A stretch of 64,000 nt of DNA from Mycolicibacterium diernhoferi (lineage in GTDB: Bacteria; Actinomycetota; Actinomycetes; Mycobacteriales; Mycobacteriaceae): assembly GCF_019456655.1 (NCBI RefSeq), contig NZ_CP080332.1, positions 3,472,001 through 3,536,000 of the forward strand. The letters run 5' to 3'. Below are positions 53,001 through 60,094 of this stretch, one piece after another (the stretch's first letter is position 1; each line of letters opens with the position of its first letter). The notes below the pieces were generated by a model. The model was not told where the DNA came from. It did no database searches and worked only from the letters and a program-made list of their open reading frames with translations. The translations under genes were made by a program, and so were the position numbers.

Positions 53001-54901
53001 GTGCCTTTGGTGGCCATCGCGGTGTACTTCAGGGTGTCTTTGTCGGCGTCGGTGACGCCGGTAATTGTTCCGGTGACCACCCCAGAGGTGGAGTTGGCAT
53101 TGATGCCCGTAACCGAACCGCCTGTGGGTGCTCGGTTGCCGGGGCTTGGCACCGCGATCACGGACACGGTGCCTGGGCCGGTGGCGTTGATTCCGGTGGC
53201 GTTCATTCCGGTGACGTAGATACGGGTGCCGTCAGGACTGACCGCAAGGGACTGCGGCTTAGACCCGACGGTGATTGGTACTCCAATCATGGCGTTGGTG
53301 GCGGTGTCGATCACCGACACGGTGCCTGCGCCGGTGGTGCGGTTGACAGAGGTGAAGTAAACGCGGGTGTTGTCAGGACTGACCGCCACATCCACCAGGT
53401 AAGCAGCCGACGCGCCGACTAATGGCGCGGAGTAGATGACGGTGTTGCGGTGGGTCACGGTATCGATCACCGACACGGAGTAGTAATTGGTCGCGTAAAC
53501 GCGGGTTCCGTCGGGACTAACCGCTAAACCACTTGGAATACCACCGATGGTGATAGGTGAGCCGATGACCTTATTGGTGCCGGTGTCGATCACCGTTACG
53601 GTGCCGCCGCCACCCTGGGTGTTGAGGTAAACCCGTTTGCCATCGGGACTGACCGCCACATCCTCCGGCCAAGATTCGACATATGTCCCTGAACCGATGA
53701 TCTTGTTCGTGGCGGTGTCCATTACCGACAAAGTGCTGTAGTTCCGGGAGGTGACATAGACACGTTTGCCGTCCGGACTGACTGCGACGTCATGCTGCTG
53801 AGACGCGATGTCGGTCCTTGCACCTGCGATGACCGCGTTGGTCGCGGTGTTGATCACCGCTACAGTCCCCCCGGCGCTATTGGCGACGTAAACACGTTTG
53901 CCGTCGGGACTAACTGCCAGCCCGATCGGGTGAGACCCAACCACCACATTGGTGGGGTAAGACCCGACAGGTATCGGTTCGCCGACTGTGGTGTTGGTGA
54001 TGGCGTTGATCACCGATACGGTGCCGTCATAGTTGGCGACGTAGACACGTTTTCCGTCCGGACTGACCACTACACCCCGCGGCATACTCCCGACAGTGAT
54101 CGTGGCGATCAACGTCGGGTCGGTGGTGCCTGCATCCGCACCCGGGGCGGCTCCCGCGCCAACCGAACCCAAGGCGGTCGCGGCCAAGGCTTGCCCAGTG
54201 AAATCGCGCGCAGCAGGCGCGCCCGCTCCCGCATCGGTATCCCCGACCTGACGCCGCGCTGCAGCCAACAACACCCACTCCGCAGGCGACTGCACCGGCA
54301 CATCGGTCCCCGGCGCTACCGACGGCGCAGCCAAAGCAGCCACCACCTCGCCCTTCGCGACTCCCGTGGACGCAGACACCTCAGGAACCGGATCGGGCGC
54401 AACAACCTGAGTAGAGACCGAGCTAACCGGGGCGACGACGCTCTCCGTCGCGGTGCTGGCTGACGGTTCGGGGTTCGGCGTGGAGTCCTCGGTGCGCTCT
54501 TGGTCGGTGCTGGGCGTCGGCCTGGGGGAAGGTGATTCGGTCGTCGTGGACGTGGCAGCGGCCTTACGCCCGGGCTTGCGCTTGGGTGCCCGCTCTATCG
54601 TGGTCAAGTAAGAGCCCGGCGTCTTTACCGTGGACTCTTTCGGTTCCGGCTCCATTGCTGGCCCCGACGGAGTCGTCGCCGACTCTGGGTCGTTGGCCGC
54701 CGCGTCTGGTGTCGACGTACCTTCGGAGGCCGCGTCGGTCGACCCCACTGCCGAACTTGGCGAAGATGACGACGAAGAAGTCGAGGACGAAGCGTCGGCA
54801 TCGCCGGACTCAGCCCACGCTGGCACTGCAGCGACCGCCGATCCGATCCCCAGCGCTACCGCCAACGCCCCGACACGACCGACGTACCTGCCTGAACCCA
54901 C
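50006..54901 (-). CDS. Giant secreted protein: beta-propeller, seven Ig-like repeats, beta-propeller
   Basis: A 1631-residue exported protein. The signal region GRVGALAVALGIGSAVAAVP ends near residue 31, followed by a Ser/Thr/Pro-rich linker to about 255. A first YVTN-type propeller (about 260-585) repeats the phrase VSPDGKRVYVAN / VSVINTATN. Seven cadherin/VCBS-like repeats of about 95 residues follow (about 590-1275), each with FTYTPTAAARHAAA and VTVTDGHGG. A second propeller closes the protein to 1631 with SPDGSRLYIAS-like blades. GTG 54901 has AAGGGAG upstream and gives the right signal length. No LPxTG or membrane helix is seen. Adhesion or matrix binding is inferred from the fold. Confidence 0.88.
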   Translation of the reverse strand: MGSGRYVGRVGALAVALGIGSAVAAVPAWAESGDADASSSTSSSSSSPSSAVGSTDAASEGTSTPDAAANDPESATTPSGPAMEPEPKESTVKTPGSYLTTIERAPKRKPGRKAAATSTTTESPSPRPTPSTDQERTEDSTPNPEPSASTATESVVAPVSSVSTQVVAPDPVPEVSASTGVAKGEVVAALAAPSVAPGTDVPVQSPAEWVLLAAARRQVGDTDAGAGAPAARDFTGQALAATALGSVGAGAAPGADAGTTDPTLIATITVGSMPRGVVVSPDGKRVYVANYDGTVSVINAITNTTVGEPIPVGSYPTNVVVGSHPIGLAVSPDGKRVYVANSAGGTVAVINTATNAVIAGARTDIASQQHDVAVSPDGKRVYVTSRNYSTLSVMDTATNKIIGSGTYVESWPEDVAVSPDGKRVYLNTQGGGGTVTVIDTGTNKVIGSPITIGGIPSGLAVSPDGTRVYATNYYSVSVIDTVTHRNTVIYSAPLVGASAAYLVDVAVSPDNTRVYFTSVNRTTGAGTVSVIDTATNAMIGVPITVGSKPQSLAVSPDGTRIYVTGMNATGINATGPGTVSVIAVPSPGNRAPTGGSVTGINANSTSGVVTGTITGVTDADKDTLKYTAMATKGTVKITSKGTFTYTPTAAARHSAAMDGASAAEKSDTVTVTVSDGHGGVLTKTVDVPIAPKNTAPAVTVKVGKPSAATGVVTGTVKASDADKDALTFSAPASTSKGAVTLNAATGAFIYTPTAMARHAAAATGAGTGAKTDTFTMTVTDGHGGVATKTVTVSIAPTNSTPTVTSTPSVGVPDTGTGTVTGNLGAHDLDGDALSFKATPKKGSIQFAADGTFAYTPTAAARHAAAVPGAKASVTSETFTVTVTDAYGGKVSKAVTVGIAPANVLPVALTGSAGTPSAKTGAVTGKVTAADADKDKLTYSAANTAKGKVSINAKTGAFTYTPTAAARHTAASVTATDADTKDIVTVTVSDGHGGTATHMVTVSVAPKNTAPNLTATVSKPNASTGIVTAVVKAADTDKDYISLIGMPTAAKGSLTLDTATGVFTYTPTAAARHAAAKVGATSADKQDSFAVTVTDGHGGTTTRLVTVAIAPANTTPALAATPTVNNPNLNTGTVTGTLAATDADGDALTFKATPKKGTITFGPGGEFTYTPTAAVRAAAAKTNAPASAKQETFTVTVTDGFGGTATKTVTVAIAPAGTAPTRGGATVGTPNAATGVVTGTLGFTDPAGEPLTYTVTSNPTRGSVTVSPAGTFTYTPTAAARLTSRPAYSVSDVFTVVATNATGSTPETVTVPVSPGKITVTTIPVGAHPSGVVASPDGKLLYVSFPYSHAVSVINTDSTSAAYNTVVATYTVDNSGALAITPDGSRLYIASNKAPKWNVSVVDTTTGTVAAVPVANSINGNGSIAISPDGNRGYFTNGDDGGSISVIDTNPTSAAYNTVVATIPMTYASAGVAFSPNGSRAYVTSWSSNYMSVINTATNTVTSSFAVRDVTYLGNVVVSADGKTAYIATNWVTAIDTATHTTTATIISSASYGAKALAFSPDGSLLYEIDLTENLNVINTATKTLLVKAPVVNAANVIPNFVGLAASSNGNVYILVDGNFGAVQVVSIGSAT
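50950..53150 (-). repeat. Seven tandem Ig-like domain repeats in DNA
   Basis: The Ig-like part of the giant gene consists of seven units of about 290 bases. Units share the codons for TPTAAARHAAA and TVTDGHGG but differ elsewhere, so they diverged after duplication rather than being a recent expansion. The last (seventh) unit is the most divergent, lacking the GHGG turn. Confidence 0.75.
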
Positions 54902-55438
54902 TACCGCTCCCTTGCTGTGTCCACTGACCACACAACTCGTGCGCTGTGGAATCGCTGTGCGAGTTATAGCAAACAATTAACGCTCGCGTCGGGGCATCAG
55001 GAGTGTTACCCGGAGAGTTCACCCGAACGGTGCACACGCCACTGCACCACGAGCCGCTTCAACTTCGACTTCTTCGACAATCAATCAAGACGCTCGAACT
55101 CACGCCTAAGCAGCGTTAGGTGTGAGACCAGACTGCGAGACCCTCGTATGTCATCGTTTTTGACACCCTCAATGCACCTCATCACGCTCGTCTCGCATGA
55201 GTGCATTGGATCTGGGCGCGAAGCCAGAGCCCGTTTCGTCCACCGACGGGAAAGAATCTCCGGCTACCGCAGCGGAACTCCCCCAACGTTCTCGAGTGTG
55301 GGGCTCTGGCCGAATGGACGCCGTTGCCAGCCGGTCGACCAAGCGGAGTTGTTAGTTAACCGTCGCACCAACCGATCGCAAGACCGCCGTAAACCTTCGG
55401 TCATAGCGTTGTTTCTTGGCGCCCTTAGCATCGTGTCG
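54902..55438. other. Intergenic region with two hairpins
   Basis: No gene is supported in these 537 bases. CTCACGCCTAA (55099-55109) pairs with TTAGGTGTGAG (55116-55126) with one mismatch and a six-base loop. CAATGCAC + CTCAT (55170-55182) pairs with ATGAG/GTGCATTG (55197-55208) with a one-base bulge. They could be terminator, regulatory or recombination structures between the giant gene (leftward) and the helix-turn-helix array (rightward). Confidence 0.5.
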
Positions 55439-55582
55439 ATGGCTTCGAGCACGCTGCCTCCGTGGCTCACGACTGCGCAAGTCGCCGAATACACCGGTGT
55501 GCACAGCACTGAGGTGTACCACCGGCTACTACAGAAGCTGGATATCCGCCGCATCGGTGTCAGAGGTGGCGCGGCACCGTGA
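55439..55582 (+). CDS. Short excisionase-type helix-turn-helix protein (1 of 4)
   Basis: A 47-residue protein from ATG 55439 (GTG 55433 possible): PPWLTTAQVAEYTGVHSTEV and YHRLLQKLDIRRIGVRGGAA. This is a minimal winged helix-turn-helix of the excisionase/MerR-like HTH_17 group. Such proteins control integrase direction or act as small repressors. It is the first of four consecutive genes of this type. Confidence 0.6.
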   Translation: MASSTLPPWLTTAQVAEYTGVHSTEVYHRLLQKLDIRRIGVRGGAAP

Positions 55583-55621
55583 GGTCGGCTGATCCGCGTC
55601 GAACGGGGATCATTCCTCAAG

Positions 55622-55837
55622 ATGTGCGGCGAAGCGGCAGTTCCGGACAATCCACTCCCCCGCTGGACGACCATCGACCAGGCTGCGTGCCACTACCAAG
55701 TCAGCGCACACCTCATCCGCATGCTGATCGCCCACGAACAGCTCGACGCACGCCGAATCGGGTCGGGCAGAGCGATCCGAATCGATAGGGGCTCACTGCA
55801 AGAGCTGGGACGAATCCACGTTTGGCGACCCTCGTGA
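55622..55837 (+). CDS. Excisionase-type helix-turn-helix protein (2 of 4)
   Basis: A 71-residue protein: PRWTTIDQAACHYQVSAHLI then RMLIAHEQLDARRIGSGRAI and RIDRGSLQELGR. It has the helix-turn-helix plus wing (RIGSGRAIRI) of HTH_17/excisionase proteins. The stop overlaps the next start (GTGA, 55834-55837), so it is coupled to the following gene. A DNA-binding role is clear; the target is unknown. Confidence 0.75.
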   Translation: MCGEAAVPDNPLPRWTTIDQAACHYQVSAHLIRMLIAHEQLDARRIGSGRAIRIDRGSLQELGRIHVWRPS

Positions 55838-56046
55838 CTCGGCGGTATCTCACCCTCGTCGAGGCAGCTGAGTATCTTCAAATCAGCTCCCGGACAGTGC
55901 GCCGACTCATTGCCGACGGCGAGCTGACCGGCTACCGGATGGGCCGCTCTCAGCGGACCATCCGTGTCGATCTCAATGAGATCGACGGGCAACTAATGCG
56001 TCCTATGAACTCCCCATCGAGAACACCTCGACGGCGCGGCTCGTGA
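55834..56046 (+). CDS. Excisionase-type helix-turn-helix protein (3 of 4)
   Basis: A 70-residue protein from GTG 55834, which overlaps the previous stop: RRYLTLVEAAEYLQISSRTV and RRLIADGELTGYRMGRSQRT. This is the best match in the window to the excisionase family consensus (V-x-E-A-A-x-x-L-x-I-S...G-x-L-x-A...R). Its stop overlaps the next start (GTGA, 56043-56046). Confidence 0.85.
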   Translation: MTRRYLTLVEAAEYLQISSRTVRRLIADGELTGYRMGRSQRTIRVDLNEIDGQLMRPMNSPSRTPRRRGS

Positions 56047-56750
56047 GCGGCAAGCCCGGATCCATCCAAGGCCTGGCCAAGTGCAGTGGGTGCGGGCACT
56101 TCGCGAGCGTGCACCACGGCAGTGGCGGTGGTCGGCCAGACGGATCTACTTGCGCGGCGCCAGACTGCGACTGCACCAGGTTCATTGAGCCGAATGACGC
56201 CAGAGTGCCACTAGGTGTCGACCGACTAACCGCTGCTGAAGTCGCTCAACTCACCGGACTGTCCGTGCACACTCTCAACTACTGGCGGCAGAGCGGACAG
56301 GGACCCAAGTCCATCAAGGCCGGGACCCGCACGCTCTACCCACGCCCGGAAGTCGAGCGCTGGCTCGCCGAGATTGACGGCCACACCGTGCCCTCCCTCA
56401 CGACCGCATCAGGGTGGTTCGCGAAGGCAGTCGAGGCGGCGAAGCAGATCGCACCGGAACACACTGCACCGTGGAAGCGTGCCTGTACGTATGCCCTGCT
56501 GGCCATCGCCGAAGCTCTTCTGGCCCAACAGTCCTCGCGGCGAGACCGCACACGGCCACCTGCCAGCGGTGACGTTGCAGCCGAAATGCTCACCACCAAC
56601 GATGTCGCCACGATGACTCGGCTTTCGGCGGGCACGCTTCGGTCGTGGCGGCACACCGGCTCCGGAGGCCCGCCATCGGTCAAATTGGGCGGTCGCGTGC
56701 TTTACCGCCGCTCCGACGTCGAGGCCTGGCTGCGAGAGGCCTCGCCTTGA
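56043..56750 (+). CDS. Zinc ribbon plus two helix-turn-helix domains (4 of 4)
   Basis: A 235-residue protein. It starts with a Cys/His cluster (CSGCGHFASVHHGSGGG, then CAAPDCDCTRF) like a zinc ribbon. A first HTH_17 domain follows (TAAEVAQLTGLSVHTLNYWR, wing with TLYPRPEVERWL), then a helical linker, and a second HTH_17 domain (TTNDVATMTRLSAGTLRSWR, wing VLYRRSDVEAWLREA). Two domains in one chain could bind two adjacent sites. GTG 56043 overlaps the previous stop. Confidence 0.8.
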   Translation: MSGKPGSIQGLAKCSGCGHFASVHHGSGGGRPDGSTCAAPDCDCTRFIEPNDARVPLGVDRLTAAEVAQLTGLSVHTLNYWRQSGQGPKSIKAGTRTLYPRPEVERWLAEIDGHTVPSLTTASGWFAKAVEAAKQIAPEHTAPWKRACTYALLAIAEALLAQQSSRRDRTRPPASGDVAAEMLTTNDVATMTRLSAGTLRSWRHTGSGGPPSVKLGGRVLYRRSDVEAWLREASP

Positions 56751-56846
56751 TGTCGGCCGAGATAAGTCGTGCCATGCGAATGCTGTGCGGACAGCCCAAC
56801 GTTTGACGCTACATGGAAACAGCGCAACTCCGCGGAGGTCACCTTG

Positions 56847-57809
56847 ATGGATGAGTACATCCGCAAAATCGTTGCAGAGGCACCGCCCCTGTCCATCGAG
56901 CAGGCCCGCACGATCGCGACGCTGCTCGACGTCGAGAATCAACGCGCCAAAGCACGGGCCGAGCGCCAGCCGTACAACGGTGATGCACCGGAGGGGCTTT
57001 CCCGTCGTTCAAGCCTGTCTGGCACGCCAGAGCAATCCAACGGCCAGGTGCTGCAGGCGTACCGCAAGCTCTGGGATACAGGACTGGCACGAACACCGCT
57101 GTGGCCCCTTTGGCACCCAAACCCCGAGGACATTTTTCGATGGCGCATCAAGTTCGACTGCGGCTGCGTTGAAGATCGGATGACCACGACAGACGACCCT
57201 CAGTCACTCCGTGATGGGTCCGATAACGACTGGCGCACTAGTGAACGTCTGCCGCCTGGCCAGTACGTGTGCGGCCGCACAGATCATCCGCACCATAAAT
57301 TTCCGGTCCGCAATGTGGCGTCCTGGGACGGTCGCCGGGGCGAACGCGATTTTGCCGCCGACCCGATCGAGCCGCCTGAGTGGTGGGGCGACGCTGGTGC
57401 CGAGAAGTGGATGGCCTACCGCAAGGAGCCCCGCACGCTCGCGAACTGGGCAGCGACGCTGACGTGCGGTCACCGGTTCACGACGCTGATGAATCTCGAT
57501 TGGACTCCAGAACAAGGACTGCACGAGACGCCGCCAGAACGGTTGTCCGAGATGCGCGCCGAGTGGGCTGATGCCTACGCTCCCGACCCGATTCCAGATG
57601 AGTACGCCAGGCAACTGGATGCGGGATGGCCGCAGCTCTACCACTATCTCGACTGTGATGCGTGCAAGAACGTTCGCGCCCCTGTCTCCTACCAGCCACT
57701 GGGATGGCTGGTCCCACCGCCGAAGCCTCGCAAGCCAAGACAACAGAAGACCCCGAACAGCGTTTGCGAGCGCAGCTCGCAAAGACCGAACGCCAAGCGA
57801 AGCGGTTAA
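56847..57809 (+). CDS. Conserved-looking hypothetical protein, possibly frameshifted at its end
   Basis: A 320-residue protein from ATG 56847 (CGGAGG upstream). It has Cys/His-rich segments (KFDCGCVEDRMTT, GQYVCGRTDHPHHKFP, LTCGHRFTTLM, YLDCDACKNVRAP), suggestive of zinc sites, and many Trp. No family name comes to mind. After PPKPRKPRQQKTP in frame 0 the last 16 residues read poorly. One base more in the CCCC run at 57751-57754 would instead give PEQRLRAQLAKTERQAKRLR, a coiled coil ending at TGA 57842-57844. It follows the helix-turn-helix genes. Confidence 0.65.
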   Translation: MDEYIRKIVAEAPPLSIEQARTIATLLDVENQRAKARAERQPYNGDAPEGLSRRSSLSGTPEQSNGQVLQAYRKLWDTGLARTPLWPLWHPNPEDIFRWRIKFDCGCVEDRMTTTDDPQSLRDGSDNDWRTSERLPPGQYVCGRTDHPHHKFPVRNVASWDGRRGERDFAADPIEPPEWWGDAGAEKWMAYRKEPRTLANWAATLTCGHRFTTLMNLDWTPEQGLHETPPERLSEMRAEWADAYAPDPIPDEYARQLDAGWPQLYHYLDCDACKNVRAPVSYQPLGWLVPPPKPRKPRQQKTPNSVCERSSQRPNAKRSG

Positions 57810-57844
57810 GAAAAGAATTGAGGCTGCTTGGCGAAGAATCTTGA
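57751..57844 (+). other. Alternative -1 frame coding a coiled-coil tail
   Basis: In the -1 frame relative to the gene ending at 57809, this stretch codes for a charged amphipathic helix (EQRLRAQLAKTERQAKRLRK then ELRLLGEES). The shift would occur at a run of four C. Either one C was lost (mutation or sequencing error), or the frame is reached by ribosomal slippage. Confidence 0.5.
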
Positions 57845-58033
57845 GCCAGCCCGACTGCCGCCGGAAGTGCTCGACCCTTCACCTACTCAATGCGAACGTC
57901 GCGATCTACGCGACTGAGGTGGGTCTCACGTTGCCGACGACGTGCGTGCTTGGGTCCGGTTCGGAACGGCGCTACCTCCGCACGTCAAACGTCGTGCATG
58001 CAGTGCTCCGTCGCAGCACGGCACACGGAACAG

Positions 58034-58495
58034 CTAACGGTTCCGGCGATTTAACACTGGTGCGGCATCGAGGATCGCGGAGAACTCCCGGGCAGAAAGT
58101 CGATCGATCTCGAACTCGGCAGCCTTCTCTCGCACGGCGTCGTCGTCGGAGACAACTACCCAGGTGGGACCGAATAGCTTGTCGTCATTCTGACTTCGAG
58201 CCTCCAGCGCGCATGCCACGATGAGCGGATCGGCGCCACCGCGGTTCGCATAGAGATCGACGAGCTTGGTGTCAGCTACCGGCACCGTCTTCATAACAAC
58301 AAGTAGTTGTCGGAGGACTGCATCAGTTGTCTCGTACCTGCAGTCTCTAAGTTCATCGATGTCCGGGAACCCTCTGGCCTCATAGAGCACCTCATCGGGA
58401 ATGTGGCAGAAAGAGCGGAAAAACTCGCTCGCCCGTTGATCCCGCGACAGGGTAGACAACACGTTGTTGTCCACCAGGTACTGGTAGTCGGTCAA
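58034..58495 (-). CDS. PIN-like nuclease (DUF4411-like)
   Basis: A 153-residue protein with PIN-domain acidic residues in order: QYLVDNNVLSTL (Asp), EVLYEARG (Glu), GGADPLIVACALEA (Asp) and WVVVSDDDAVRE (Asp). PIN domains are usually RNases in toxin-antitoxin modules. Its ATG overlaps the stop of the upstream gene (58492-58495), an ImmA/IrrE-like protein. The combination resembles the DUF4411 + ImmA pairs seen in many bacteria. Base composition is lower in GC than the core. Assignment as toxin is inferred. Confidence 0.75.
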   Translation of the reverse strand: MTDYQYLVDNNVLSTLSRDQRASEFFRSFCHIPDEVLYEARGFPDIDELRDCRYETTDAVLRQLLVVMKTVPVADTKLVDLYANRGGADPLIVACALEARSQNDDKLFGPTWVVVSDDDAVREKAAEFEIDRLSAREFSAILDAAPVLNRRNR

Positions 58496-59658
58496 TGCAG
58501 TGCCGCTCGAAATTCATCGATCTGTGACGGCTTGATGTGGTTCAGGCACACGGACCGACAAAAATCTCTCGGTGATAGCTTTCCCGACTCGAGTGCCGCG
58601 AGCATCCGAACCGAGAACTCACGGCCGTTGTACTTCCGAATGGCGTTGACGAGGAGCGGCGACCGCAAGGTGGGCTTGGCCTGACGCGCATATTCCTGCG
58701 CTAGTGTATCAAGGTAAATCTTGGCGATGTCACCACCAAAGATGTTGAGTCGCATGGCTCTAACGGTCATTGCGCTCGCGGTTACTTTAAACTGGTCGGA
58801 CAGGGCCTTCACATCGTCCAGCGATGCGATGCGCTGCCCCCGGAGATGTTCAGCGGGTATCAGGATCTCACCGACGATGTCATGTTCCCGGACGATGTCT
58901 TGACCAACACTACTTCCGTCGTATGTGACTGGAGCAAAGATTCTGCGCGCGACGAGAACCGCGAGGAGCGTCAGGGTGAAGATCCGGCGCCCGCCAGGCT
59001 CCTGATTGTCACCCGGATCTCCGCCCCTGAGGAAGACGTAGGGAACCTTATTGTCCTTGACAGTCATGCCGCTGAACTTGACTTGCAGCCTCTGCGGCAT
59101 GACAGGGCTGGAGCTTTGGGAGACGAGGATCTGGTTCGCCTCCAGACGAGTGATGAGGTAGGCCAGCGCCGCGTCTCTGTTCGCAGCGGACCGCATAGCC
59201 TCATGCGTGACCCCGAGTGCACGCATCAATTTGTCGGCGTCCGCCTCGACAGACTTGCCGGGCTTTCCCAGCAAGCCGATGATTCGGTTCTTGGTCAACG
59301 ACGCATCATGCACCTTGACCAACTCCTGCTTACGCAGGAGGTCCTTCACGATGAGCTCGACATCGCGCAGGTCAACTTTGTCGCGAGAGTTTATCGAGAA
59401 CGTGGGCTTGGTCAGGCCCGCCAACAGCTTGTCGGCCTTCGCCGAGATCTGTGCTTGCACCACTGGAAGTGGCGCAAAGAACAGCGCGTGCGGAATCTCC
59501 CCACGTCGAGCTAGGAATACAAGATCACTGAACGCGATCGCACCTTCAGCGAGCGCCCTTTCATAAGCGACGTAATGGCTGGATACCGAATTTTCCAACA
59601 ACGCCGTGAACACAGAGCGGTCTATCGGTATCCGGGTGCCACTTATAAGCAAGTCCAC
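58492..59658 (-). CDS. ImmA/IrrE-like protein lacking the HExxH zinc motif
   Basis: A 388-residue protein. Residues 1-190 are helical (SSHYVAYERALAEGAIAFSD). Residues 190-310 follow the ImmA/IrrE metallopeptidase pattern: PYVFLRGGDPGDNQEPGGRR, IFTLTLLAVLVARRIF, then EILIPAEHLR and DQFKVTASAMTVRAMRLNIF. Canonical members read IFTLAHELAH at this point; here no His or Glu is present, so the zinc site is lost and it should be inactive as a protease. The first gene of a coupled pair with the PIN-like nuclease. Start at GTG 59658 or 59664, both behind GGGAGG. Confidence 0.65.
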   Translation of the reverse strand: MDLLISGTRIPIDRSVFTALLENSVSSHYVAYERALAEGAIAFSDLVFLARRGEIPHALFFAPLPVVQAQISAKADKLLAGLTKPTFSINSRDKVDLRDVELIVKDLLRKQELVKVHDASLTKNRIIGLLGKPGKSVEADADKLMRALGVTHEAMRSAANRDAALAYLITRLEANQILVSQSSSPVMPQRLQVKFSGMTVKDNKVPYVFLRGGDPGDNQEPGGRRIFTLTLLAVLVARRIFAPVTYDGSSVGQDIVREHDIVGEILIPAEHLRGQRIASLDDVKALSDQFKVTASAMTVRAMRLNIFGGDIAKIYLDTLAQEYARQAKPTLRSPLLVNAIRKYNGREFSVRMLAALESGKLSPRDFCRSVCLNHIKPSQIDEFRAALH

Positions 59659-60094
59659 ACTCACAATCCTCCCGGCCCGCGGGCACGACCCACATGTCGC
59701 GATGTTTCCATAAAACAGTGCTCCGCGGGTGTTGTGCTGTCGACCACGGCGCGCTGCCAATCGGCAAGCCTGGTGACCCGCACATACGTCCCAACCGGCT
59801 CTCCAGTACACCTACCCGTTCAGGCGCCCCAGGGACGCAGCTTCACTGTAAAGAAGTAAGCACGGAGACTGATGGTCGATCCGCCCCGGAATGAGACGAG
59901 CAAAAGATTTGCATAAACCCCTCTCGCGTCGATGCTGCACCACGACGAAGGTGCTTTCAGCCTCGTGGCTGATAGCACCTTCGTCGCTTCTGAGCTAGCT
60001 CCGAGGATGAGAAGCTGTGTTCACCGGTCTTCCGACGACGTGGCCGCCATGTTGAAATTGCCCCGCTACCTCCGTGCCCTGCATGCGAACCCGT
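59659..60094. other. Intergenic region containing a long hairpin
   Basis: No gene is supported in these 436 bases between the PIN/ImmA-like pair and the HNH nuclease gene. The main feature is the long stem-loop at 59943-59986, entered separately. Confidence 0.5.
59943..59986. terminator. Long stem-loop downstream of the ATPase-HNH genes
   Basis: CGACGAAGGTGCT (59943-59955) is a perfect inverted repeat of AGCACCTTCGTCG (59974-59986). Inside it TCAGCC pairs with GGCTGA around a TCGT loop, with one T-T mismatch between the two stems. It lies about 110 bases after the HNH stop. A terminator for that operon is likely; no T-run follows. Confidence 0.7.

Noticed and set aside
50950-53150. Assembly artefact causing repeated Ig-like units
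   Set aside because: The seven units differ from each other at many positions, so they are genuine diverged repeats.
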